64,000 nt of DNA from Streptomyces sp. Ru72 (lineage in GTDB: Bacteria; Actinomycetota; Actinomycetes; Streptomycetales; Streptomycetaceae). The translations under genes and the position numbers were made by a program. Positions 54,392 to 63,779 of the stretch are shown here, piece by piece. The notes under the pieces were generated by a model, which ran no database searches, was not told where the DNA came from, and saw nothing but the letters and a program-made list of their open reading frames with translations. The stretch spans positions 1 to 64,000 of the forward strand of contig NZ_PQSR01000013.1 in the NCBI RefSeq assembly GCF_002920635.1, written 5' to 3'. Each line of letters opens with the position of its first letter. Positions within the stretch are counted from its first letter, which is position 1.

Positions 54392-55114
54392 TCAGACCCT
54401 CCCGTCCACCGCCTCCCGCAGCGGCCACGTACCGTCCACCACCGCCTCCGTGTCGCCCTTGGCGCGCAGGAACTCCTGGAAGTCGGCCGCCCAGTCCGCG
54501 TACCACTCGATCTGGCGGCGGTGCAGCTCCGCCGGGCCGAGGGCCGCGACCTTCGGGTGGCGGCCGGCTATCGCCGCGGCCAGCCGGGCCGCGGCCAGCG
54601 CGTCCGCGCCCGCGTTGTGCGCGGACTCCAGCGCCACCCCGTACTCCGCGCAGACAGCTTCGAGGTTGCGCTTGCCACGGCGGTAGCGCTCGGCCCAGCG
54701 GTCGATCGTGTACGGGTCGATGACCGGGCCCGGTGCCAGGCCGCCCAGACGGTCGCGCAGGGACGGCAGTCCGTGCCGTCGCAGCTCGGCGGAGAGCAGG
54801 GTCAGGTCGAAGGCCGCGTTGTAGGCGACGACCGGGACTCCCGTCCTCCAGTACGCCACCAGGACCTCGGCGATCGCGTCCGCGACCCGGTCGGCCGGGC
54901 GGCCCTCGGCCATCGCCCGCTCGTTGCTGATCCCGTGCACCGCGACCGCGTCGGCCGGGATCTCCACGCCCGGATCCGCCAGCCAGTCGCGGCGGCCGAG
55001 CGGCTCCCCGTCCTTGACCTCGATCACCGCCCCCGTGACGATGCGCGCCTCATACGGATCCGTCCCGGTCGTCTCCAGGTCGAAGCCGATCAGCAGCTCC
55101 CGGTGCCAGGCCAT
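54392..55114 (-). CDS. DnaQ-like 3'-5' exonuclease
   Basis: 240 residues from MAWHRELLIGFDLETTGTDP. DEDDh motifs are complete: FDLETTG (Asp 12, Glu 14), VVAYNAAFDLTLL, and SAHNAGADAL with the His and last Asp. It looks like a free-standing exonuclease of the polymerase III epsilon superfamily, acting on DNA or RNA in repair or trimming. Alone on its strand; convergent with the EamA gene, 14 bp apart. Confidence 0.92.
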   Translation of the reverse strand: MAWHRELLIGFDLETTGTDPYEARIVTGAVIEVKDGEPLGRRDWLADPGVEIPADAVAVHGISNERAMAEGRPADRVADAIAEVLVAYWRTGVPVVAYNAAFDLTLLSAELRRHGLPSLRDRLGGLAPGPVIDPYTIDRWAERYRRGKRNLEAVCAEYGVALESAHNAGADALAAARLAAAIAGRHPKVAALGPAELHRRQIEWYADWAADFQEFLRAKGDTEAVVDGTWPLREAVDGRV

Positions 55115-55185
55115 GGCGGCCCCCCTTCGTGGTGGTGCTTTCCCCCAGTGGCCTCCACCCTCGCATGCGCCACTGACAATCCGAG

Positions 55186-55206
55186 GACCGGATTCCGCTT
55201 CCGGTC
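55186..55206. terminator. Small hairpin between the HEPN-like and exonuclease genes
   Basis: GACCGGA and TCCGGTC pair over 7 bp around TTCCGCT. It lies 17 bp past the stop of the leftward HEPN-like gene, in the gap before the exonuclease start, and may end the HEPN transcript. Confidence 0.4.
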
Positions 55207-55222
55207 GGCACCATGGGACAGT

Positions 55223-56461
55223 TCAGGACACCGGACGCGAATCCGCCCAAGCCAGTTCGAACTCCTCGCGGTAGGTGGGGAAGAGCCCGTTCTCCTCGGC
55301 GTCGTCCGACCTGACGACCCGGCTGCCGCCGCGCAGCACCAGCACCGGCGCCTCCATGCCGCGGGTGCGCCGCAGGTAGGACTGCACGACCGCGATGCCG
55401 TCGGAGCCGTCCCCGTTCACCAGGTACGCGGTGAAACGGGGCGTTTCGTCGAAGACCTGGATCTCGAAGGCGCCCGGGTCGTGCAGCTTCGAGCGCACCC
55501 GGCGCATGTGCAGGATGTTCATCTCGACCGCGCGGCTCAGCTCGCCCTTCCTGATGCCGAGCTCCCGCTCGCGCCGTTTGACCGCGCTGGAGGCCGGGTT
55601 GAGGAACAGCAGCCGCACCCGGCAGCCGGACTCGGCGAGTCGTACCAGCCGCCGGCCGGAGAAGTTCTGCACCAGCAGGTTGAGGCCGATGCCGATGGCG
55701 TCCAGGCGCCGGGCACCGCCGAAGATGTCCTCGGCGGGGAACTGCCGCAGCAGCCGCACCCGGTCCGGGTGCACGGCGACCACGTCCGCGTACCGGTCGC
55801 CCACCAGGTCCTCGACCGCGTCGACGGGCAGCCGGCGGGCGGAGGGCACGTCGCCGCCGGCGCCCAGGATCTCCAGGAGCCTGGCGGAGGCGCGCTCGGC
55901 CTGCGCGAGGACCGCCTCGGACAGGGCCCGGTTGCGGGAGACCACGTTCCGGGTCACTTCCAGCTCGTCCAGCGCGAGTTCCACGTCGCGGCGCTCGTCT
56001 ATGTACGGCTCGAAGCACGGCCAGTGCTGCACCATCAGCTCGCGCAGCTGCGGCAGCGTGAGGAAGCTGAGCACGTTGTCGTCGGCGGGGTCGAGCAGAT
56101 ATCCCTTGCGGCGGCTGACCTCGCGCACCGCGACCGCCCGCTGCACCCACTCCTGGCCGGCCGGTCCGGCGGCGGCGACCACCCAGTCGTCGCCGTGGAC
56201 CGGTTCGTAGACGGGGCGGAGAACGGCGGCCACTACCGCGCGCAGCCGCTGCTCCACGAGATTCAGCCAGATGTAGGCCCGCCCGGCCCGCTGGGCGCGG
56301 GTCCGCACCTCGCGCCAGGCGTCGGCGTCCCAGTCCAGTTCCGGTCCGATGGATCCCATCTCCATCGGCCGTGCCAGGGACACCGCCCCGGGCGGGACAT
56401 CCGCGGAGTTCCCCTCGTGTCCCTCGTCACCAGGGGGCAGCTCCAGCCCTCCCGAGCCCAC
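55223..56461 (-). CDS. SAV2148-type HEPN protein with PLD-like C-terminal domain
   Basis: 412 residues taken from GTG at 56461, where relatives begin (SGGLELPPGDEGHEG); an ATG 18 codons upstream exists. A charged N-terminus leads to a helical part (about 45-195) with RAYIWLNLVEQRLRAVV and ELEVTRNVVSRNRALSEAVL, the Swt1/SAV2148 HEPN type. The expected RN-x3-H catalytic His is Arg 176 here (Arg 171, Asn 172). The second half (about 240-390) has NLLVQNFSGRRLVRLAESGCRVRLLFLNP and FEIQVFDETPRFTAYLV, similar to phospholipase-D-like/DUF5919 sensor domains. Function unknown; HEPN domains are often RNases in defence, but the lost His argues for RNA or ligand binding. Confidence 0.75.
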   Translation of the reverse strand: MGSGGLELPPGDEGHEGNSADVPPGAVSLARPMEMGSIGPELDWDADAWREVRTRAQRAGRAYIWLNLVEQRLRAVVAAVLRPVYEPVHGDDWVVAAAGPAGQEWVQRAVAVREVSRRKGYLLDPADDNVLSFLTLPQLRELMVQHWPCFEPYIDERRDVELALDELEVTRNVVSRNRALSEAVLAQAERASARLLEILGAGGDVPSARRLPVDAVEDLVGDRYADVVAVHPDRVRLLRQFPAEDIFGGARRLDAIGIGLNLLVQNFSGRRLVRLAESGCRVRLLFLNPASSAVKRRERELGIRKGELSRAVEMNILHMRRVRSKLHDPGAFEIQVFDETPRFTAYLVNGDGSDGIAVVQSYLRRTRGMEAPVLVLRGGSRVVRSDDAEENGLFPTYREEFELAWADSRPVS

Positions 56462-56576
56462 CCGCGCACCGCCTTCCGCTCCCCCGAGCCTCCCCAGGGG
56501 CAAGGCCCCGGCCAACGATCAAGGAAGACTACTCCGGGAGTGCGGCACGGTGCAGCCGGATGGACAGGGTCATTCC

Positions 56577-57908
56577 TCAACTACCGTTTCGCGGACGTCC
56601 GTTCTGGTCGGCGAGGGCGGGCGGAGTGAGCGGATTCATAGCCGTGACGTCGCGCGGAGCGATGGAGAAGCCCTGCCAGTGGACCGGCATGGGCTGCTGG
56701 TCCTCGTCACGCGCGACGTGGTGGAAGCCGACGTTCACCCACACCACCGGGTGAGTGAGAGTCTGGCCGTTGACCCATGCGTCGACCGTCTTGGCCGCCC
56801 CCGTACCGCAGTTGCCCACGTTGTCACTGGCGAACTGCTCGCACGGCTTGTACTCGGTGAAGTAGATGTCGTGCTTGGTGAAGTCGTGGCCGAGGTATTT
56901 GGTGGACGCCCCGGGGACGATCTCGTACGAGCGCGGGTGGCCGTCCTTGTTCTTGCCGGCGTCGCTGACGACCCGCCACCAGCGCATGTTCTCGGCGTCT
57001 CCCGCGAGTTCCTTGGTGACGGTGGTACGCCTCGTCCTGTTGCTGGGCGCCTGGGCGCCCCGGGCGGGCGGGCTGACCACGGAGTCGTACTGCTCGATCC
57101 TGTTCCTGGAGGAGCCGTCGAGGCCGAAGTCGAGCCGCCAGAAGACGTTGTGGCTGTGGCTGGTGGCGTACGAACGGGCCCCCTGGCCGATCGGCCAGCC
57201 GCGGCCGTCGCCCGCGTCGTAGTCGTACGGCGAGAGGCTGCCGGTGGCGCCGACGTTCATGCTGACCGTGCCGTCGTCCTGGAAGCGCCATTCGGTGATG
57301 TACTCGTACCAGCCGACCTTGTTGACGGTGTAGACCAACAGGTCCTTGCCCTGGGCCTGGTAGACCTTGTTCCCGTCGTCGCTCTGCATACGGTAGGCGT
57401 GTCCGCGTGAACGGGTCGTGACGCACAGGCCGTTCACGTTCGGGTGGCGCGGGTCCACGGCGTTCGGCACCTTCACCGACTTGATGGTGCCGCCGGGACA
57501 CTCGGCGGGCGCCATGTTCATCAGGCCCTGCGCGAACCCGGCGCCCGTCAGGTCGCTGTACTCGACCGAGCCGTCGTCGTAGGGGACGTCTATCTGGGCG
57601 AGCCGGGCGCTGTTCAGGACCTTGATCGGGCGGCTCTCGCCCGGCGGCTGGTAGGAGACGTGCTCCAGCACCAGACCGGCGTATCTGTCGTAGCGCCGGC
57701 ACATCCGCCAGGTGGTGCCGGTGGAGAGCTTCTGCTCGATCCGGTAGGCGGCACCGCACTCGGCGGCCGGCGCCGCGGCGGTCCTCGGCCCGGCGAAAGC
57801 CGGGGTGGCCGCCGTGCCGCCGAAGGCGAGCCCGGCGGTCAGCAGGCCGGCCATGGCCCGCCGGTGGAGCGACCACCGCCGGGCACGGCTGTTTCTGTTC
57901 ACGCGCAT
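56577..57908 (-). CDS. Secreted divergent copper amine oxidase, catalytic part
   Basis: 443 residues, AGGAG 10 bases before ATG. Signal peptide (basic RRWSLHRR, then AGLLTAGLAF, ending PAFAG). The protein parallels the C-terminal catalytic domain of copper amine oxidases: ARLAQIDVPYDDG, LLVYTVNKVGWYEYITEWRFQDDGTVS, copper ligands His 251 and 253 in SHSHNVFWRLDFGLDG, and VVWVNVGFHHVARDEDQQPMPVHWQGFSIAP with the third His. These enzymes oxidise primary amines with a topaquinone made from Tyr in NY(D/E)Y. Here the Tyr is kept (201) but the Asn is Trp (GWYEY). N-terminal domains are missing and seem to be supplied by the gene upstream. Length is about 200 short of usual. Confidence 0.85.
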   Translation of the reverse strand: MRVNRNSRARRWSLHRRAMAGLLTAGLAFGGTAATPAFAGPRTAAAPAAECGAAYRIEQKLSTGTTWRMCRRYDRYAGLVLEHVSYQPPGESRPIKVLNSARLAQIDVPYDDGSVEYSDLTGAGFAQGLMNMAPAECPGGTIKSVKVPNAVDPRHPNVNGLCVTTRSRGHAYRMQSDDGNKVYQAQGKDLLVYTVNKVGWYEYITEWRFQDDGTVSMNVGATGSLSPYDYDAGDGRGWPIGQGARSYATSHSHNVFWRLDFGLDGSSRNRIEQYDSVVSPPARGAQAPSNRTRRTTVTKELAGDAENMRWWRVVSDAGKNKDGHPRSYEIVPGASTKYLGHDFTKHDIYFTEYKPCEQFASDNVGNCGTGAAKTVDAWVNGQTLTHPVVWVNVGFHHVARDEDQQPMPVHWQGFSIAPRDVTAMNPLTPPALADQNGRPRNGS

Positions 57909-57963
57909 GACGAAGAGACTCCTGTCGCACTGAGTGAGAAGGACGAAGGGAAGGCGAGGCGGT

Positions 57964-58770
57964 TCAGCCGAGCCTGCCGACCTTTCGGGCGCTCAGGTCG
58001 ATCACGAAGGACCGGCCGTCGATCCAGGCACCGTTCGGGATCTTCGGGAGGAGCCGCACACAGCGGTGCGTGCCGCACTGGTCGAGGACCGGGGGCTGGG
58101 CACCCGGGACCGCTCGGTAGACGATGCCGGTGAGCATCAGCTGGCCGGGCGAGGTGAGCTCCTTGCCGGTGGCGTCCTTGTAGTCGGCCTTCAGACCCGC
58201 GCCGAGCGGGTCGGCGATGAGGAGCCGGGCCGCCTCGGCGTTCTCCTCGCGGGTGAGGGGCGGCTGCACACCGTGCTGGGCGCCCGTTCCCTCGACCTTC
58301 CCGGAGCGCAGCTCGACGGTCTTGGTGACGAGAGCGTCGCTCTTGTAGTCGTAGAGAGTGACCTCCGCGCGTCGGGGCGCGTTCGGGTCGTCCAGTTCGT
58401 CCGCGTCCGGCTCGGCGAGGTCGACGGCGAGGCGTTGCGGGCCCTTGCCGCCCTCGACGTTCTGCCCGGCGGCGAGCTGCGGGCCGCTCAGCGCGATGCG
58501 CTCGGCGCGCCGCACCTCGTCGTCGGTCAGCGGGTCGTCGCCCTTGCCGGTCGCCCCCTCTGCGGGAGCCTGCTCGACGACACCGGGCCCCACGGACTGG
58601 TCCTGCTGCCGGGCGGCCTGCCGGGCAGCGAGCCCGCCGCCCCTGCCACCGGGCTCCTCGGCCCCCGCCGAGCCCGGCAGCGTGATCCCGACCATGACGG
58701 CGGTCCCTGTCACCGCGATGGCCGCACCCGCCACCACCTTGCCCAGGTGGCGACGCACTGTACTGCGCAC
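57964..58770 (-). CDS. Secreted tyramine-oxidase subunit B-like protein
   Basis: 268 residues from GTG at 58770 with AGGGGGA 5 bases upstream. A signal peptide (VRSTVRRHLGK, hydrophobic core, ITLPGSAGAEE) is followed by a Gln/Gly-rich linker and a domain with PLTDDEVRRAERIAL, RRAEVTLYDYKSDALVTKTVELRSGKV and PPLTREENAEAARLLIADP, resembling the N2/N3 domains of copper amine oxidases. A pair of Cys (QCGTHRC) may form a disulfide. I recall such proteins being named tyramine oxidase subunit B. It is 55 bp upstream of the catalytic-domain gene, so the oxidase appears split into two polypeptides. Confidence 0.8.
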   Translation of the reverse strand: MRSTVRRHLGKVVAGAAIAVTGTAVMVGITLPGSAGAEEPGGRGGGLAARQAARQQDQSVGPGVVEQAPAEGATGKGDDPLTDDEVRRAERIALSGPQLAAGQNVEGGKGPQRLAVDLAEPDADELDDPNAPRRAEVTLYDYKSDALVTKTVELRSGKVEGTGAQHGVQPPLTREENAEAARLLIADPLGAGLKADYKDATGKELTSPGQLMLTGIVYRAVPGAQPPVLDQCGTHRCVRLLPKIPNGAWIDGRSFVIDLSARKVGRLG

Positions 58771-59083
58771 ATTTCCCCCTACTCCCCCTGCGTTGCGGGA
58801 GTGGCTCGAGCCCCACTGGTTCGGCACACCACGGCGCGCGGTGGTCAGCGCGCGCGCCGGGTGTGCGCTGGTCGGCCGTTAAGAGGGGTGCACGTGAGGG
58901 GAGGTTCCCTCGTCCAAGGGATCCGGGGGCGCCGCGGGCGATTCGCGCCATACTCGTCACTCGAAGAGGGACCGAGCAGGATGGGTCAGGATTCCCACCG
59001 GCTCAGGAGGGGGAGCAGTCACTTTCGGGAACTCGGCCGCAGGGCGCCCCCAGAGGGCCGGCAAAGCTGGGAGAGTCGAATTC
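58771..59083. promoter_or_regulatory. Divergent promoter region of the oxidase and debranching-enzyme genes
   Basis: This 313-bp gap holds no credible ORF. GC-rich dyads such as the repeated GCGCGC/GGTGGT stretch around 58835-58870 and a TCGTCACTCGAAGAGGG stretch near 58955 are seen, but no consensus promoter can be assigned. The rightward end has the GGGAGAG ribosome site of glgX. Confidence 0.4.
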
Positions 59084-61192
59084 ATGCAGGTCTGGCCTGG
59101 AGAGGCGTATCCGCTCGGTGCCACCTATGACGGCGCCGGAACCAATTTCGCGGTCTTTTCGGAGGCCGCCGACCGGATCGAGCTGTGTCTGCTGCACGAC
59201 GACGGCTCGGAGACGGCGATCGAGCTGCGGGAGACGGACGCGTTCGTCCGGCACGCGTATCTGCCGGGGGTGATGCCCGGGCAGCGGTACGGGTTCCGGG
59301 TGCACGGTCCGTACGCCCCCGAACGTGGGCTGCGCTGCAACTCGGCGAAGCTGCTGCTCGACCCGTACGCGCGTGCGATCAGTGGCACGGTGAGGTGGGG
59401 CGAGGAGGTGTACGGCTACCCGTTCGGGTCCCCCGACAAGCGCAACGACCTGGACTCGGCGCCGTACACCATGGCGTCCGTGGTGATCAACCCGTACTTC
59501 GACTGGGGCGACGACCGCAGGCCGCGCACCGAGTACCACCGTACGGTGATCTACGAGGCCCATGTGAAGGGCCTGACGATGCGCCACCCGGCGCTTCCCG
59601 ACGAGCTGCGCGGCACGTACGCCGCGCTCGCCCACCCGGCCATCATCGAGCACCTGACCGAGCTGGGCGTCACCGCACTGGAACTGATGCCCGTACACCA
59701 GTTCGTCAACGACCACCGTCTGGCGGACATGGGCCTGAGCAACTACTGGGGCTACAACACGATCGGTTTCTTCGCCCCGCACAACGCGTACGCCTCGTGG
59801 GGCGACCGCGGCCAGCAGGTCCTGGAGTTCAAGTCGGCGGTGAAGGCGCTGCACGAGGCCGGTATCGAGGTCATCCTGGACGTCGTCTACAACCACACCG
59901 CCGAGGGCAACCACCTGGGCCCCACGCTGTCCTTCCGGGGCATCGACAACCCCTCGTACTACCGGCTGGCGGACGACCCGCGGTATTACATGGACACCAC
60001 GGGGACCGGCAACTCCCTGCTGATGCGCTCGCCGCACGTCCTGCAACTGATCATGGACTCGCTGCGCTACTGGGTCACCGAGATGCACGTGGACGGCTTC
60101 CGGTTCGACCTGGCGGCCACCCTGGCACGGCAGTTCCACGAGGTGGACCGGCTGTCGTCGTTCTTCGACCTGGTGCAGCAGGATCCGGTGGTCTCCCAGG
60201 TGAAGCTGATCGCCGAGCCGTGGGACGTCGGCGAGGGCGGCTACCAGGTGGGCAACTTCCCGCCCATGTGGACCGAGTGGAACGGCAAGTACCGCGACAC
60301 CGTGCGCGACCTGTGGCGCGGCGAGCCGCGCACCCTCGCGGAGTTCGCCTCCCGGCTGACCGGGTCCTCGGACCTCTACCAGGACGACGGCCGCCGCCCG
60401 CTCGCCTCCATCAACTTCGTGACCTGCCACGACGGCTTCACGCTGCACGACCTGGTCTCGTACAACGAGAAGCACAACGAGGCCAACGGCGAGGACAACC
60501 GCGACGGCGAGAGCTTCAACCGGTCCTGGAACTGCGGTGCCGAGGGCGAGACCGACGACCCGGAGGTGCTCGAGCTGCGGGGCCGGCAGATGCGGAACTT
60601 CATCGCCACACTGATGCTCTCCCAGGGCGTGCCGATGCTCAGCCACGGCGACGAGTTCGCGCGCACCCAGAACGGCAACAACAACGCGTACTGCCAGGAC
60701 AGCGAGCTCTCCTGGGTCCAGTGGCCCGAGGACGGCAGCGATCTGCTGGAGTTCACCCGCGCGATGGTGTGGCTGCGCCGCGACCACCCGGTCTTCCGCC
60801 GGCGCCGTTTCTTCCACGGCCGCCCGGTGCAGGGCACCCACGACGAGCTGTCCGACATCGCGTGGTTCACCCCGGAGGGCGAGGAGATGACCCAGCGGGA
60901 CTGGACGTCGGGGCAGGCGAGCGCGCTGACGGTGTTCCTCAACGGCAACGCGATCTCGGAGCCGGGGCAGCGCGGGGAGCGGATCACGGACGACTCGTTC
61001 CTGCTGATGTTCAACCCCTCGCCGAAGACCCTCGACTTCGTGGTACCGGTCGACCACGGGCGCCAGTGGCAGGTGGTCGTCGACACGGCCGTCCCGGAGG
61101 GGCTGCCGCCGGGCACCGGTACCAAGATCGAGGCCGGGGGGCGGCTGACCCTGGTGGACCGGAGCCTGGTGGTGCTGCAGCGGCCGGACTAG
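59084..61192 (+). CDS. glgX: Glycogen debranching enzyme (GlgX/TreX type)
   Basis: 702 residues from MQVWPGEAYPLGATYDG, with GGGAGAG 9 bases upstream. An N-terminal CBM48-like domain (GTNFAVFSEAADRIELCL) is followed by the GH13 barrel: DVVYNHTAEGN, nucleophile Asp in VDGFRFDLA, acid Glu in LIAEPWD, and CHDGFTLHDLV with the third Asp; NGNNNAYCQDSELSWV is typical of isoamylases. It hydrolyses alpha-1,6 branch links, releasing malto-oligosaccharides for TreY, whose gene follows. Confidence 0.95.
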   Translation: MQVWPGEAYPLGATYDGAGTNFAVFSEAADRIELCLLHDDGSETAIELRETDAFVRHAYLPGVMPGQRYGFRVHGPYAPERGLRCNSAKLLLDPYARAISGTVRWGEEVYGYPFGSPDKRNDLDSAPYTMASVVINPYFDWGDDRRPRTEYHRTVIYEAHVKGLTMRHPALPDELRGTYAALAHPAIIEHLTELGVTALELMPVHQFVNDHRLADMGLSNYWGYNTIGFFAPHNAYASWGDRGQQVLEFKSAVKALHEAGIEVILDVVYNHTAEGNHLGPTLSFRGIDNPSYYRLADDPRYYMDTTGTGNSLLMRSPHVLQLIMDSLRYWVTEMHVDGFRFDLAATLARQFHEVDRLSSFFDLVQQDPVVSQVKLIAEPWDVGEGGYQVGNFPPMWTEWNGKYRDTVRDLWRGEPRTLAEFASRLTGSSDLYQDDGRRPLASINFVTCHDGFTLHDLVSYNEKHNEANGEDNRDGESFNRSWNCGAEGETDDPEVLELRGRQMRNFIATLMLSQGVPMLSHGDEFARTQNGNNNAYCQDSELSWVQWPEDGSDLLEFTRAMVWLRRDHPVFRRRRFFHGRPVQGTHDELSDIAWFTPEGEEMTQRDWTSGQASALTVFLNGNAISEPGQRGERITDDSFLLMFNPSPKTLDFVVPVDHGRQWQVVVDTAVPEGLPPGTGTKIEAGGRLTLVDRSLVVLQRPD

Positions 61193-61302
61193 CGGGTGGT
61201 CCGGGCGCGGGGCACGCGCGCGTGGCGGACGTTTTCCGGGGGCGGCCGGGTCGGCGGCGCGTCGATGACACGAAAGGCGGCGAGGCGGGTACGTAGCTTT
61301 CC

Positions 61303-63654
61303 ATGACACCTGAGCGTCCCGGCCCGACGGTGCCCACGGCCACGTACCGGCTGCAGTTGCAGCCGCGGTTCCCGTTCGGTGCGGCGGAGGCGGCCGTGCC
61401 GTACCTGGCCGCCCTCGGCGTCTCGCACCTGCATCTGTCGCCGATCCTGGAGGCCGTCCCGGGGTCGGCGCACGGCTACGACGTGGTCGACCACGCACAC
61501 GTGCGGGACGAGCTCGGCGGCGAGGCGGGGCTGCGCTCCCTGGCGCGCACGGCGCGGGAGCACGGGCTGGGCCTCGTCGTGGACATCGTGCCCAACCACA
61601 TGGCCGCCTCCCCCCGGCACAACCGGGCCCTGTGGGAGGTGCTGCGCGAAGGTCCGGCGTCGCCGTACGCCCGCTGGTTCGACATCGACTGGGACGCGCA
61701 GGGCGGGCAGCTGCTGGTGCCGGTCCTCGGGGGCCGGCTCGGCGAGGTGATCGAGGACCTCGAGGTCGACGGGGACGTGCTGCGCTACCACGAGCACGTC
61801 TTCCCGTTGCGCGAGGGCACCGGGAAGCTGCCGCTGCCCCAGCTGATCGACGCCCAGTGGTACCGCCCGGTGTGGTGGCGGCTGGCCCGTACCGAGCTGA
61901 ACTACCGGCGGTTCTTCAGCATCTCCGAGCTGATCGGGGTGCGCGTGGAGGACCCGGAGGTCTTCGCCGCGACCCATGACACGCTGCTGCGGCTGCTCGA
62001 CGAGGGAGTCGTCGACGGTCTGCGCATCGACCATCCGGACGGTCTCGCCGACCCGGAGGTGTATCTGCGCCGGCTCGACACGGCCACCGGCGGGCGCTGG
62101 ACCGTCGTCGAGAAGATCCTCGCCGACGGCGAGCACCTGCCCACCGCCTGGCCGGTCGCGGGCACCACCGGGTACGACGCGCTGCGGCACGTGGACGGGC
62201 TCTTCGCGGACCCCGCGGGCGCCGAGGAGCTGCTCGGCCACTACCGGCTCTTCGCGATCCCGCGCGGCGACCGCGGCGGCCAGTGGGCCTCGACGGTGCG
62301 GCGCGCCGCCTACGAGGTGGTCACGCACGAGCTGGCGACCGAGGTGGAGCGCCTCACCCGCGTGGCGAGCCGGCTGTGCGCGACGTCCCCGGACCCTGCC
62401 CTGCGCGACCACGCGCCCTGGGCGCTGCGCACGGCGCTGCGGGAACTCCTCGTCCGCATGGAGGTGTACCGGCCGTACGCCTCGCAGGACGCCGCCGAGG
62501 TGGTCACCGAGACGGCCGCCGCCGAGGCCCGGGCCGCGTTCACGGTGCCCGAGGAGGCGCACGCGGTGACCGTCGTACGCGCCCTGGTGCTGGGGCGGGC
62601 CGGAGAGGGGCCCGGCCTCGAGGAGTTCCGGGCCCGGTTCGCGCAGACGGCGTCGGCGCTGCGCGCCAAGTCCGTGGAGGACACGGCGTTCTACCGCTAT
62701 GTGCCGCTGCTGTCGGCGAACGAGGTGGGCGCAGAGCCCGGTGTCCCGGCCGTGACCCCGGAGGACTTCCACGCGTACTGCGCGCGCGTGCAGCGCGACC
62801 GGCCCGTCACCGGGACGGCGCTGTCGACCCACGACACCAAGCGCAGCGCGGACGTGCGGGCGGCGATCTCGGTGCTCACGCAGTGCCCGCAGCGCTGGGA
62901 CGACGTGCTGGCCGAGGTGACTCGCGCGGACGGTGACGCACCGGACCCGCAGCTGGCGTGGGCGGCCTGGCAGACCCTGTTCGGGCTCGGGCAGGCGGAC
63001 GAGGAACGCCTGAAGGGGGCGCTGCTCAAGCACGTCCGGGAGGCGGGACTGCACACCTCGTGGACCGAACAGGACCCCGCCTACGAGGAGGCGGTGGCGG
63101 CGTTCGTCTCCGAGGGTCCGTGCGGGGCGCCAGGGCGGCTCGTGACGGCCCTGAGGGACGAGCTGGCACCGCACATCCGGGCGAACGTCCTGGGGGCCGC
63201 TCTGGTCCAGCTGACGATGCCGGGCGTGCCCGACGTCTACCAGGGCACCGAGGGCGAGTACCGGGCGCTGGTCGACCCGGACAACCGGCAGCCGTTCGCA
63301 CCGCAGCGGACGGCCTCGGACAAGGCGGACCTCACCAGGGCCGCGCTGCTCCTTCGCCGCCGGCGCCCGGAGGTCTTCGGTGCCTCGGCGACGTACGCGC
63401 CGCTGGCGGCCGACGGCCCGGGTGCCGCGCACTGTGTGGCCTTCGTGCGCTCGGGTGAGGTGCTCACGGCGGTCACCCGGCTGTCGCTGCGGCTGGCGGA
63501 GGCGGGCGGCTGGCACGACACGTCCCTCCCGCTGCCGCCCGGCCGCTGGGCCGACGCGCTGGCACCGGAGCGGGAGTACGAGGGGCGCACGCGCCTGGCG
63601 GACCTGTTCGCACGGCTGCCGGTGGCGCTGCTGGAGCGGGTGGGCGGGCGGTGA
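61303..63654 (+). CDS. treY: Maltooligosyl trehalose synthase
   Basis: 783 residues from MTPERPGPTVPTATYRLQL. It turns the reducing end of malto-oligosaccharides into an alpha,alpha-1,1-linked trehalosyl unit. GH13_26 marks: LGVSHLHLSPILEAVPGSAHGYDVVDH, VVDIVPNHMAASPRHNRALWEVL, DGLRIDHPDGLADP (nucleophile), VVEKILADGEHLP (acid), and STHDTKRSADVRARI-like STHDTKRSADVR near the C-terminal part. 110 bp after glgX and probably co-transcribed. The partner TreZ hydrolase is not in this window. Confidence 0.95.
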   Translation: MTPERPGPTVPTATYRLQLQPRFPFGAAEAAVPYLAALGVSHLHLSPILEAVPGSAHGYDVVDHAHVRDELGGEAGLRSLARTAREHGLGLVVDIVPNHMAASPRHNRALWEVLREGPASPYARWFDIDWDAQGGQLLVPVLGGRLGEVIEDLEVDGDVLRYHEHVFPLREGTGKLPLPQLIDAQWYRPVWWRLARTELNYRRFFSISELIGVRVEDPEVFAATHDTLLRLLDEGVVDGLRIDHPDGLADPEVYLRRLDTATGGRWTVVEKILADGEHLPTAWPVAGTTGYDALRHVDGLFADPAGAEELLGHYRLFAIPRGDRGGQWASTVRRAAYEVVTHELATEVERLTRVASRLCATSPDPALRDHAPWALRTALRELLVRMEVYRPYASQDAAEVVTETAAAEARAAFTVPEEAHAVTVVRALVLGRAGEGPGLEEFRARFAQTASALRAKSVEDTAFYRYVPLLSANEVGAEPGVPAVTPEDFHAYCARVQRDRPVTGTALSTHDTKRSADVRAAISVLTQCPQRWDDVLAEVTRADGDAPDPQLAWAAWQTLFGLGQADEERLKGALLKHVREAGLHTSWTEQDPAYEEAVAAFVSEGPCGAPGRLVTALRDELAPHIRANVLGAALVQLTMPGVPDVYQGTEGEYRALVDPDNRQPFAPQRTASDKADLTRAALLLRRRRPEVFGASATYAPLAADGPGAAHCVAFVRSGEVLTAVTRLSLRLAEAGGWHDTSLPLPPGRWADALAPEREYEGRTRLADLFARLPVALLERVGGR

Positions 63655-63737
63655 GGCCGTGCCCCTGCGCGCCGTACGAGGCGTTCCTCACCCCCGCGGG
63701 GCGCGGGCTGCACCAGCGGCGAGCCCGCGCGTCCACG

Positions 63738-63779
63738 CACGCGCGCGGGGGGGTCGTCAGCCCCTCCCCCGCGCGCGTG
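63738..63779. terminator. Bidirectional hairpin between treY and the inhibitor gene
   Basis: CACGCGCGCGGGGG and CCCCCGCGCGCGTG form a perfect 14-bp stem with a 14-base loop. The stop codon of the leftward inhibitor gene lies in the loop, and its last codons form one arm. Confidence 0.8.

Noticed and set aside
59003..61498. An 831-codon minus-strand frame opposite glgX
   Set aside because: It is the complement of a clear GH13 gene and has no domain.
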